In this document: positions 1-6,366 of the stretch, one piece after another | Position numbering within the stretch: the stretch's first letter is position 1 | Layout of the letters: the number at the start of each line of letters is the position of its first letter | NCBI GenBank assembly: GCA_045648505.1 | Contig: JAZROD010000060.1 | Location: forward strand, 1-64,000 | Origin: RGIG8700 sp045648505 | GTDB taxonomy: Bacteria > Bacillota > Clostridia > RGIG6154 | Direction of reading: 5' to 3' | Length of the DNA: 64,000 nucleotides | Made by a program: the position numbers and the translations under genes | Notes under the pieces: generated by a model | The model's database searches: none | What the model saw: the letters and a program-made list of their open reading frames with translations, nothing else | What the model was told of the DNA's origin: nothing

Positions 1-63
1 GTATAAGATTTCTTCCTTCATTGATGCTGAATATTTTTTAAATGTTTGACCTTTTTTTGCCAT
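1..63 (-). CDS. Transposase OrfA-like protein, N-terminal 21 codons only
   Basis: The ATG at 61-63 (minus) is preceded by a strong AGGAGGTG ribosome-binding site with good spacing. The visible peptide begins MAKKGQTFKKYSASMKEEI, which resembles the basic N-terminus of IS3-family OrfA helix-turn-helix proteins. These bind the element ends and are followed by a frameshifted OrfB integrase. The gene runs off the window, so neither the HTH nor the DDE catalytic domain can be checked. It points away from the YlmH-like gene at 245-991, on the same strand and downstream of it. Confidence 0.6.
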   Translation of the reverse strand, partial: MAKKGQTFKKYSASMKEEILY

Positions 64-140
64 AAAAACACCTCCTATGATAATTATACCATAAGAGGTG
101 CGTTTTTTTATTTTTTGTGAACTAAATGGGGTTCACTTCA
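1..140 (-). mobile_element. Left end of an IS3-type insertion sequence (truncated by window edge)
   Basis: Read on the minus strand, a candidate terminal inverted repeat starts at 140 (TGAAGTGAACCCCATTTAG), followed by an A-rich stretch, a TATAAT-like box at 83-88, an AGGAGGTG ribosome-binding site and a coding start at 63. The layout of terminal repeat, short leader and small basic HTH protein is that of the left end of an IS3/IS150-group element. The other end, any target duplication and the second transposase frame lie outside the window, so the family call is an inference from the first 21 residues and the shape of the end. Confidence 0.6.
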
Positions 141-146
141 CATTGT

Positions 147-245
147 GAGGTTTTTCTTCGTTATGTTTTAAATTTTAGTGGTCAGCAGACACTTTATATT
201 TGTATATTACTACCTTTTTGCGATCTGGGGTATTTTAACATTCCC
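147..245 (-). repeat. 99-bp 3'-flanking repeat, copy A
   Basis: This stretch matches 17089-17187 closely along its whole length. The longest shared block on the plus strand is GGGGTATTTTAACATTCCC. It starts at the stop codon of the minus-strand YlmH-like gene and forms its immediate 3' untranslated region. In copy B the far end is half of a perfect terminator hairpin (AAACCTC...GAGGTTT). Here the other half is missing and the IS end begins about 6 bases further on. Confidence 0.75.
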
Positions 246-991
246 TATTTATATATTTTAAAAGTAACAAAGGTTCTTCCTTTTCTTGAAGTTCCGCCTA
301 TTTCTTCTATATAGGCTCTGCCTGATTTGGTGACCTTGACTTTATCCCCTGAATTAAGGGGTCTGTCAGGTTTCAGGAAGGGAACATCGTTTACAAAAAC
401 TCTGCCTTTTTCAATAAGCTCCGAAGCTTTGCTTCTTGAAATGGAGAAAAGTGCAGAAACAATACAGTCGCCCCGAAGTGATGCAAGGGTGACTGTTTTT
501 AATTCAGTCTGTTGCACGGGTAAAGTAATTTCTTCGGTTGAAATTATACTGCAGGATATGCTTTGTCTGCCTGCGTTTGTGTAGTTTGTAAGAAAAAAGT
601 CGGAAAGCTTGGGAAGAATGAAAATCTGTGCAAAGTTTTCGCAGATTAAAATATCGCCCGTGTTTTCTCTTTTTATGCCAAGACCCAATGCCGAACCTAA
701 AAAATCTTTATGGGCAAGCTTTACGCCTTTTGCAAAATCTGCTTTTACCACTGCTATTTCATCAGTTGGCACTTCCTGAAGATAGTCAGGCAAAAAGAAC
801 AAAACCTTTCTTTCTGCATCGTCATATCCACCCCATAGCACAAATGGTGAGTAAAATTCGTTTTTGTGGGCAAAAACAAGGCTCTGCTCGTGTGCATCAA
901 GAAAGCCTGTTGAGGTTAGTATGTTTTTGTTTTTGCACAGGTTGTCTTTATCAAGAATGTGCCTTAAAAATAAAATATCATCTTTTTCCAT
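245..991 (-). CDS. YlmH-like S4-domain RNA-binding protein
   Basis: A 248-residue protein with an N-terminal alpha/beta region typical of the YlmH family and a C-terminal S4 RNA-binding domain at about 183-235 (SRSKASELIEKGRVFVND, then GDKVKV). YlmH proteins are associated with the division gene cluster in Gram-positives and with ribosome rescue and rRNA binding; here there is no division cluster nearby. A promoter is visible on the minus strand (TTGAAA at 1020-1025, 16-bp spacer, TAAAAT at 998-1003). It would place the transcript start almost on the ATG, and no Shine-Dalgarno is present, so translation may be leaderless. The 3' end is immediately followed by the 99-bp repeat shared with the RluA-family gene. 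Confidence 0.85.
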   Translation of the reverse strand: MEKDDILFLRHILDKDNLCKNKNILTSTGFLDAHEQSLVFAHKNEFYSPFVLWGGYDDAERKVLFFLPDYLQEVPTDEIAVVKADFAKGVKLAHKDFLGSALGLGIKRENTGDILICENFAQIFILPKLSDFFLTNYTNAGRQSISCSIISTEEITLPVQQTELKTVTLASLRGDCIVSALFSISRSKASELIEKGRVFVNDVPFLKPDRPLNSGDKVKVTKSGRAYIEEIGGTSRKGRTFVTFKIYK

Positions 992-997
992 AGATTC

Positions 998-1025
998 ATT
1001 TTAACACAAAATCAGAAAGTTTCAA
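998..1025 (-). promoter_or_regulatory. Promoter of YlmH-like gene, likely leaderless mRNA
   Basis: On the minus strand TTGAAA and TAAAAT are separated by 16 bases. The expected start site is at about 991, the first base of the ATG. No AGGAGG-like sequence precedes the start codon. Confidence 0.5.
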
Positions 1026-1054
1026 ACAATTTTATGTTTTTTTGCAAAAAATGT

Positions 1055-1083
1055 TTGAAAAATTTATGGTTATGTTGTATAAT
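1055..1083 (+). promoter_or_regulatory. Sigma-A promoter for degV (and probably pgk)
   Basis: TTGAAA at 1055-1060, a 17-base spacer and a perfect TATAAT at 1078-1083, about 34 bases before the degV start. It faces away from the minus-strand promoter at 998-1025, so the 992-1116 gap is a divergent promoter region. Confidence 0.7.
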
Positions 1084-1116
1084 ATAACTTGAATAATTTC
1101 GGAAAGGAGCGAATGA

Positions 1117-1968
1117 ATGAGCAAAATAAAAATTATAATTGACAGTCCCGGAGATATTTCTTTAGAGATTGCTGAAAAAAATGACATTTCAATTCTTCCT
1201 ATTAAGTTTTCACTTGAAGACGAAGAAACTCTTTTAAGAGATAAGTTTGATATGTCGGAAGATGATTTTTACAAAACCATAAGAGAAACAGGTGTTATTC
1301 CAAAAACAGTTCAGATTACACCTTTTGAATTTGAAGAAGCCTACAGAAGTTTTGCAGGCGAATATGACGAAATTATTATGATAACCATTTCTGCTGCAGG
1401 AAGCGGTACAAACAGAAACGCAAATATGGCGGCAGAGGCGGTAAAAGATGAAATTAAGGTTCACGTGGTAGACTCAAATATGTATTCATATTGCTACGGT
1501 CTTATGGCGCTTAAGGCAAAAGAGCTTGCAGATGAAGGAAAGTCTGCTGAAGAAATCGTTGCAGAAATTGAAAAGCAGAGAGATAACACAACAGCATTCT
1601 TTGCGGTTGAAACCCTTGAATATCTTAAAAAAGGCGGCAGAATTTCAACAATGTCTGCAATTATCGGCGGTGTGCTTGATATAAGACCTGTTCTTCAGGT
1701 TACTAAAGACGGTAAGGTTGCCGCAGTTGAAAAAGTTAAGGGCGAAAAGAAAATGTACCTTAAAATGAAAGAGCTTATCAAAAATGAAGTTGAAGGAAAA
1801 GACTATGAGCTTTATTCTCTTTATTCAGATAAGGAAGAAAATGTTGAAAAAATCAAGGGTATGCTTGAAGCAGACGGCTTGAAATTTTCAGGCGGTTCAA
1901 GAGTTGGCGCAGTTATTGGTTGCCACGCAGGACCGGGTGTATTTGGTATAGTAATAGTTAAAAAATAA
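1117..1968 (+). CDS. DegV family fatty-acid-binding protein
   Basis: 283 residues, the usual DegV length. The N-terminus has the family's IIIDSPGDIS strand-loop (normally TDSTADL). There is a Ser/Gly-rich ligand loop (TISAAGSGTN, about residues 88-97), and the end has the typical GAVIGCHAGPGVFGI segment. DegV (FakB-like) proteins bind a fatty acid and present it to a fatty-acid kinase; no FakA partner is in the window, so the role stays at family level. The start follows GAAAGGAGCGAATG. pgk begins 24 bases after the stop with no terminator, so the two are probably co-transcribed. Confidence 0.85.
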   Translation: MSKIKIIIDSPGDISLEIAEKNDISILPIKFSLEDEETLLRDKFDMSEDDFYKTIRETGVIPKTVQITPFEFEEAYRSFAGEYDEIIMITISAAGSGTNRNANMAAEAVKDEIKVHVVDSNMYSYCYGLMALKAKELADEGKSAEEIVAEIEKQRDNTTAFFAVETLEYLKKGGRISTMSAIIGGVLDIRPVLQVTKDGKVAAVEKVKGEKKMYLKMKELIKNEVEGKDYELYSLYSDKEENVEKIKGMLEADGLKFSGGSRVGAVIGCHAGPGVFGIVIVKK

Positions 1969-1992
1969 AATATATACAAGGAGTTGTTTGTA

Positions 1993-3186
1993 ATGAACAA
2001 AAAATCAGTAAAAGACGTAGAATTCAAAGGTAAAAGAGTTTTAGTTAGATGTGACTTTAACGTTCCATTGGACGAAAACAGAAACATCACAGACGAAACA
2101 AGAATTGACGGTGCACTTCCAACAATCAAATATTTACTTGATGCAGGTGCAAAAGTTATTCTTTGCTCACACCTTGGCAAACCAAAGGGCGAACCAAAAC
2201 CAGAACTTTCACTCGCTCCTGTTGCTAAAAAACTTTCAGAAAAATTAGGTCTTGAAGTTGTTTTTGCTAAAGACGATAACGTTGTTGGCGAAAATGCTAA
2301 AAAGGCAGTTGCAGAAATGAAAGAAGGAGACGTTGTTCTTCTTGAAAACACAAGATACAGAGCAGAAGAAACAAAGAATGTTGACGCATTCAGCGAAGAA
2401 CTCGCTTCACTTGCAGACATTTTCGTTAACGATGCTTTCGGTACAGCTCACAGAGCACACTGCTCAAACGTTGGTGTTACAAAATACCTTGATGAAGCTG
2501 TTTGCGGTTTCCTTATTGAAAAAGAAATTCAGTTCCTCGGTAACGCTGTTAACAATCCTGTAAGACCTTTAGTTGCTATCCTTGGTGGTTCTAAAGTTTC
2601 TTCAAAAATTTCAGTTATCAACAACCTTCTTGAAAAAGTTGATACACTTATCATCGGTGGCGGTATGGCTTACACATTTATGAAAGCCCTTGGCGAAGAA
2701 GTTGGTGATTCACTTTTAGAAGCTGACTACCTTGATTATGCTAAAGAAATGATGGCTAAAGCTGAAGAAAAAGGCGTTAAACTCCTTATTCCGGTTGACA
2801 CAGTTGTTGCTAAAGATTTTGCTAACGATGCAGAACACAAAACAGTTGCAAGAGGCGGAATCGAAGCAGGATGGCAGGGTCTTGACATCGGCGAAAAGAC
2901 AATCGAACTTTACAAAGAAGCTATCAAAGATGCTAAAACAGTTGTTTGGAACGGACCTATGGGCGTATTTGAAATGCCAAACTTCGCAAAAGGTACAAAC
3001 GCAATCGCTCAGGCTCTTGCTGAAATCGATGCTACAACAGTTATCGGCGGCGGCGACTCAGTTGCAGCTGTAAACAAAGCAGGTCTTGGTGACAAGATGA
3101 GCCACATTTCAACAGGCGGCGGTGCTTCACTTGAATATCTTGAAGGTAAGGACCTCCCAGGTATTGTTGCACTTTCTGACAAATAA
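1993..3186 (+). CDS. pgk: Phosphoglycerate kinase
   Basis: 397 residues. Phosphoglycerate kinase transfers phosphate from 1,3-bisphosphoglycerate to ADP in lower glycolysis (cytosol). The N-terminal signature KRVLVRCDFNVPL, the substrate-binding DETRIDGALPT and SHLGKPKG segments, and the nucleotide-binding WNGPMGVFE and GGGDSVAAV loops are all present. An in-frame TTG occurs at 1984, but the ATG at 1993 is chosen because AAGGAG at 1978-1983 is then at the right distance. It is followed by tpiA and gpmI. No gap or eno gene is adjacent. A palindromic repeat starts directly at the stop codon. Confidence 0.97.
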   Translation: MNKKSVKDVEFKGKRVLVRCDFNVPLDENRNITDETRIDGALPTIKYLLDAGAKVILCSHLGKPKGEPKPELSLAPVAKKLSEKLGLEVVFAKDDNVVGENAKKAVAEMKEGDVVLLENTRYRAEETKNVDAFSEELASLADIFVNDAFGTAHRAHCSNVGVTKYLDEAVCGFLIEKEIQFLGNAVNNPVRPLVAILGGSKVSSKISVINNLLEKVDTLIIGGGMAYTFMKALGEEVGDSLLEADYLDYAKEMMAKAEEKGVKLLIPVDTVVAKDFANDAEHKTVARGGIEAGWQGLDIGEKTIELYKEAIKDAKTVVWNGPMGVFEMPNFAKGTNAIAQALAEIDATTVIGGGDSVAAVNKAGLGDKMSHISTGGGASLEYLEGKDLPGIVALSDK

Positions 3187-3265
3187 AAATCGGCGTATTT
3201 TGCACTGATTGCTCCGCTTATGTACACAAAGTACACGGCGCTGCGCATCAGCACAAACTACTTGT
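3187..3265. repeat. Palindromic intergenic element with GTACACAAAGTAC loop, copy P1
   Basis: The arms TTTTGCACTGATTGCTCCGC (left) and GCGCTGCGCATCAGCACAAA (right) can pair around a TTATGTACACAAAGTACAC centre at about 3218-3236. The centre is identical to those of copies at 23289-23390 and 47597-47698. This copy starts at the pgk stop codon and lacks the TTGCG outer ends of the other two, so it looks shortened. Its right arm is nearly the same as the solo arm at 47699-47760. Confidence 0.75.
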
Positions 3266-3316
3266 TTTTTAGTTGTCAGGCGACAGACAATAAGGTCTGT
3301 GTAAATTTCTACATTC

Positions 3317-3344
3317 ATTGTGCATTGTGAATTGTGCATTGTGA
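3317..3344. repeat. Tandem 14-bp repeat ATTGTGCATTGTGA x2
   Basis: Two perfect tandem copies of ATTGTGCATTGTGA lie just before the tpiA ribosome-binding site. Each unit also contains two near-copies of a 7-mer. It may be slippage DNA in the pgk-tpiA spacer; no function is evident. Confidence 0.8.
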
Positions 3345-3369
3345 ATTTTCGACTGAAAGGAGAATAAAA

Positions 3370-4122
3370 ATGGGTAAATATATTATTGCAGGTAACTGGA
3401 AAATGAACAAGTTACCATCAGAAACTTATGATTTTGTTAAAGAATTAGCTAAAGCTACGATGGGTGCTAAATGCGAAGTTGTTTGCTGCACACCTTATGT
3501 TTGTCTTTCAGAAGCTGTTAAAGCTGCTGAAGGTACACATGTTAAAATCGGTGCTGAAAACCTCCACTTTGAAGACAAAGGTGCTTTCACCGGTGAAGTT
3601 TCAGCTGATATGCTTAAAGATTTAGGCGTTGAATATGTTATCATCGGTCACTCTGAAAGAAGACAGTACTTTGCTGAAACTGATGAAACAGTTAACTTAA
3701 AAGTTAAAAAGGCTCTTGAAAAAGGTCTTATTCCAATTCTCTGCGTAGGTGAAAGCTTAGAGGAAAGAGAAGCAGGAATTACAATGGATTTAATTGCAAT
3801 CCAGATTAAAAAAGCTTTTGCAGGTATCGAAGCTGAAGATGCTAAAAAGGTTGTTATCGCATACGAACCAATCTGGGCTATCGGCACAGGTAAAACTGCA
3901 ACTGCTGAGCAGGCAGAAGAAGTTTGCAAAGGTATCAGAGACCTTATTGCACAGCTTTATTGCCCAAAATGTGCTCTTGAATACACAATTCAGTACGGCG
4001 GTAGCATGAATGCTGCAAATGCAGAAGAACTTCTTGGTAAAGATAACATTGACGGTGGTTTAATCGGCGGTGCATCACTTAAATCAGAAGATTTTGCAAA
4101 AATTACAGGCGCAGTAAAATAA
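3370..4122 (+). CDS. tpiA: Triosephosphate isomerase
   Basis: 250 residues. It interconverts glyceraldehyde 3-phosphate and dihydroxyacetone phosphate. The active-site residues are visible: Lys in GNWKMN (residues 8-13), the electrophilic His in GHSERR (about 93-98), the catalytic Glu in AYEPIWAIGTG, and the phosphate loop near the C-terminus. An upstream in-frame ATG at 3334 falls in the tandem repeat and has no ribosome-binding site. The ATG at 3370 follows AAAGGAGAATAAAA and gives the normal family N-terminus. It lies between pgk and gpmI and ends in a strong hairpin, so gpmI may need read-through or its own promoter. Confidence 0.97.
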   Translation: MGKYIIAGNWKMNKLPSETYDFVKELAKATMGAKCEVVCCTPYVCLSEAVKAAEGTHVKIGAENLHFEDKGAFTGEVSADMLKDLGVEYVIIGHSERRQYFAETDETVNLKVKKALEKGLIPILCVGESLEEREAGITMDLIAIQIKKAFAGIEAEDAKKVVIAYEPIWAIGTGKTATAEQAEEVCKGIRDLIAQLYCPKCALEYTIQYGGSMNAANAEELLGKDNIDGGLIGGASLKSEDFAKITGAVK

Positions 4123-4126
4123 TATA

Positions 4127-4158
4127 AATTGTGCGGAGTCTTCTCCGCACAATTTTAA
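4127..4158 (+). terminator. Hairpin terminator after tpiA
   Basis: AATTGTGCGGAG, a TCTT loop and CTCCGCACAATT, followed by TTAA. The T-run is short, so partial read-through into the downstream genes is plausible. Confidence 0.65.
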
Positions 4159-4705
4159 TGGCAAATTTGCCATTAACTAACGAATGAAATGAGTTAATAT
4201 CTTTTGACCGAAAGGAAAATATCTCTCGAACATAGTGAGAATATCTCTCGAGTGAAACGAGAATATCGTTTAAAGGGGTTGAGCTTGTGGGAAAAACAAT
4301 AAAAGAGTCTGCGATAGACCTTGTAATTGATATCACGCATATTTGCGATAACATAAAAGGTAGATCCGTTTTTGTTAATCAATTACTTCGTTGTTGTTCT
4401 TCAATCGGAGCAAATTCATCGGAAGCTAAATATGCACAAAGTAGCGCGGATTTTGTTCATAAGCTTGAAATATCTTTAAAGGAATGCTACGAAACAGATT
4501 ACTGGCTGGAAGTTTTATACAGATTAGGCGAGATTAGTGAAGATGACTATAGAAGCTTATTACAGAAATGTGGTCAAATCAGAAGAATGCTTATTGCTTC
4601 AATAACAACTGTAAAAAATAAAAACGATATTTAAGCCATTGGCTTAAACGATATTACTTCGTAGAGATATTGATTTCTTGCGAAATCAACGATATTACTT
4701 CGTAA
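4157..4705 (+). repeat. GATATT/AATATC hairpin-array element carrying a four-helix-bundle gene
   Basis: Upstream of the gene is a run of small palindromes joined by AATATC: AATGGC/GCCATT, TTAACT/AGTTAA, TCTC..GAGA and TCTCG..CGAGA. Downstream, the mirror form is joined by GATATT: TTTAAGCCATTGGCTTAAA, TACTTCGTA, GATTTCTTGCGAAATC and TACTTCGTA. The inner borders AATATCGTTTAA (4263-4274) and TTAAACGATATT (4643-4654) are inverted copies. So the gene sits between two inverted arrays. The same linker grammar recurs in 11667-11923 and 47800-48057. The outer limits are estimates. Confidence 0.7.
4287..4634 (+). CDS. Four-helix-bundle protein (S23 / 23S rRNA intervening-sequence protein family)
   Basis: 115 residues, all predicted helical. 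Family-like features are an ITHICDNIKGR start, the LLRCCSSIGANSSEAKYA helix (about residues 34-51), FVHKLEISLKECYETDYWLEVL (about 57-78) and a final helix. Members of this family are encoded in intervening sequences of 23S rRNA, and relatives act as accessory proteins of diversity-generating retroelements. The gene starts at GTG 4287 after AAAGGGG. It does not sit in rRNA but between tpiA and gpmI, flanked by inverted palindrome arrays. Its stop codon lies within the first downstream palindrome. The function is not known from sequence; a structured-RNA binder is a reasonable guess. Confidence 0.75.
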   Translation: MGKTIKESAIDLVIDITHICDNIKGRSVFVNQLLRCCSSIGANSSEAKYAQSSADFVHKLEISLKECYETDYWLEVLYRLGEISEDDYRSLLQKCGQIRRMLIASITTVKNKNDI

Positions 4706-4726
4706 TGAATAGAAAGGATTAAAAAA

Positions 4727-6241
4727 ATGAGCAAAAAACCTGTTGCGTTAATTATACTTGATGGTTTTGGTGTTAACGAAAACCACGAAAAAGGTGTTAA
4801 TGCTATTTTTGAAGCAAACACACCTAATCTTGACAGATATTTTGAAACTTATAACAACTCTTTAATCGCTGCAAGTGGTATGGATGTTGGCCTTCCTGAT
4901 GGTCAGATGGGTAACTCTGAAGTTGGCCACACAAATATCGGTGCAGGAAGAATTGTTTATCAGGAACTTACAAGAATTGCAAAATCTATTGAAGATAAAG
5001 AAATGCCTGAAAACGAAACAATCAAAGCAGCACTTAAAAACTGCGTTGACAAGGATTCAGCACTTCACCTTATGGGTCTTTTATCAGACGGTGGTGTTCA
5101 CAGTCATATTAACCACCTTTATGGTTTAATCAACTGTGCTAAAGATATGGGCATTGAAAAAGTTTATGTTCATTGCTTCCTTGACGGAAGAGACGTTCCT
5201 CCTTCATCTGGTGCAGACTTTGTTGCACAGCTTGAAGAAAAATTAAAGGAAATCGGTGTTGGTAAAATTGCATCTGTTATGGGCAGATACTACGCTATGG
5301 ATAGAGACAACAGATGGGACAGAGTTGAAAAAGCATATGATGCAATCGCTCTTGCAAAGGGCGAAACTGCAAAAAATGCATTGCAGGCTGTTAAAGATTC
5401 TTATGCAAAAGATATTACAGACGAATTCGTTGTTCCTACAGTTGTTGAAGGCGTTGGCGTAAAAGAAGAAGACAGCGTTATTTTCTTCAACTTCAGACCT
5501 GACCGTGCAAGAGAAATCACAAGATGCTTTGTTGATCCTGAATTTACAGGCTTCAAGAGAGAATTAATTAAGCCAACATACGTTTGTATGACACAGTATG
5601 ATGCATCAATGCCAAACGTAACTGTTGCATATAAGCCACAGTCACTTGAAAACACACTTGGCGAAATTTTAAGCAAAAACGGCTTAAAACAGTTAAGAAT
5701 TGCAGAAACAGAAAAATATGCACATGTAACATTCTTCTTTAATGGCGGTGTTGAAGCAGTTTCAGACGGTGAGGACAGAGCATTAATCAACTCACCAAAG
5801 GTTGCAACTTATGACTTAAAGCCTGAAATGAGCGCTTTTGAAGTTAAAGATGAAATGATTAAGAGACTTGAATCAGACCTTTATGACGTTATTATCTTAA
5901 ACTTTGCAAACTGCGATATGGTTGGCCACACAGGTGACTTTAATGCGGCAGTTAAAGCGGTTGAAGCAGTTGATACCTGCCTTGGCGAAGTTGTTGACAA
6001 AATCGTTGAAATGGGCGGTGTTGCTTTAATTACAGCCGACCACGGTAATGCAGACCAGATGCTTGACCCTGTAGATGGCGGTGCATTTACTGCTCACACA
6101 ACAAACCTTGTTCCACTTATTTTAGCAGGACTTGATAAAGAATTAAAGGACGGCAGACTTGCAGACCTTGCTCCAACAATGCTTGAAATTTTAGGCATTG
6201 AAAAACCTGCAGAGATGACAGGAAACTCACTTTTAAAATAA
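4727..6241 (+). CDS. gpmI: 2,3-bisphosphoglycerate-independent phosphoglycerate mutase
   Basis: 504 residues, normal for the alkaline-phosphatase-superfamily mutase that converts 3- to 2-phosphoglycerate with two Mn ions. The first metal Asp is in LIILDGFG. The phosphoserine nucleophile is Ser64 in GNSEVGH. CFLDGRDVPP and MGRYYAMDRDNRWDR line the substrate pocket. Metal ligands are seen in NFANCDMVGHTG and ADHGNADQM. The start follows AGAAAGGATTAAAAAA. It is separated from tpiA by the palindrome element and ends in a strong terminator. No enolase follows. Confidence 0.97.
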   Translation: MSKKPVALIILDGFGVNENHEKGVNAIFEANTPNLDRYFETYNNSLIAASGMDVGLPDGQMGNSEVGHTNIGAGRIVYQELTRIAKSIEDKEMPENETIKAALKNCVDKDSALHLMGLLSDGGVHSHINHLYGLINCAKDMGIEKVYVHCFLDGRDVPPSSGADFVAQLEEKLKEIGVGKIASVMGRYYAMDRDNRWDRVEKAYDAIALAKGETAKNALQAVKDSYAKDITDEFVVPTVVEGVGVKEEDSVIFFNFRPDRAREITRCFVDPEFTGFKRELIKPTYVCMTQYDASMPNVTVAYKPQSLENTLGEILSKNGLKQLRIAETEKYAHVTFFFNGGVEAVSDGEDRALINSPKVATYDLKPEMSAFEVKDEMIKRLESDLYDVIILNFANCDMVGHTGDFNAAVKAVEAVDTCLGEVVDKIVEMGGVALITADHGNADQMLDPVDGGAFTAHTTNLVPLILAGLDKELKDGRLADLAPTMLEILGIEKPAEMTGNSLLK

Positions 6242-6249
6242 AAAATAAA

Positions 6250-6285
6250 AAGTTGCGAAATACTTGAAATTTCGCAACTTTTTTT
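6250..6285 (+). terminator. Rho-independent terminator after gpmI
   Basis: AAGTTGCGAAAT and ATTTCGCAACTT form a near-perfect stem followed by a run of seven T. Confidence 0.9.
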
Positions 6286-6295
6286 GTGTTTTATA

Positions 6296-6324
6296 TTGAA
6301 ATGGTCAGGAAATTATGGTATATT
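6296..6324 (+). promoter_or_regulatory. Promoter of the 1758-residue secreted protein gene
   Basis: TTGAAA at 6296-6301, a 17-base spacer and TATATT at 6319-6324, about 43 bases upstream of the start codon and just after the gpmI terminator. Confidence 0.6.
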
Positions 6325-6366
6325 TAATATGTATAACTAAAATTTCTTAAAGAAAGGGTAAAAATT

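Noticed and set aside
628..993. Plus-strand open frame of 121 codons opposite the YlmH-like gene
   Set aside because: Antisense to a confidently identified gene, with no ribosome-binding site and no recognisable protein features.
2051..3073. Several short overlapping open frames inside pgk
   Set aside because: They are shadow frames of a highly conserved gene with no initiation signals.
4287..4634. Four-helix-bundle gene as evidence of an interrupted 23S rRNA gene
   Set aside because: The flanks are tpiA and gpmI, and no rRNA sequence is present.
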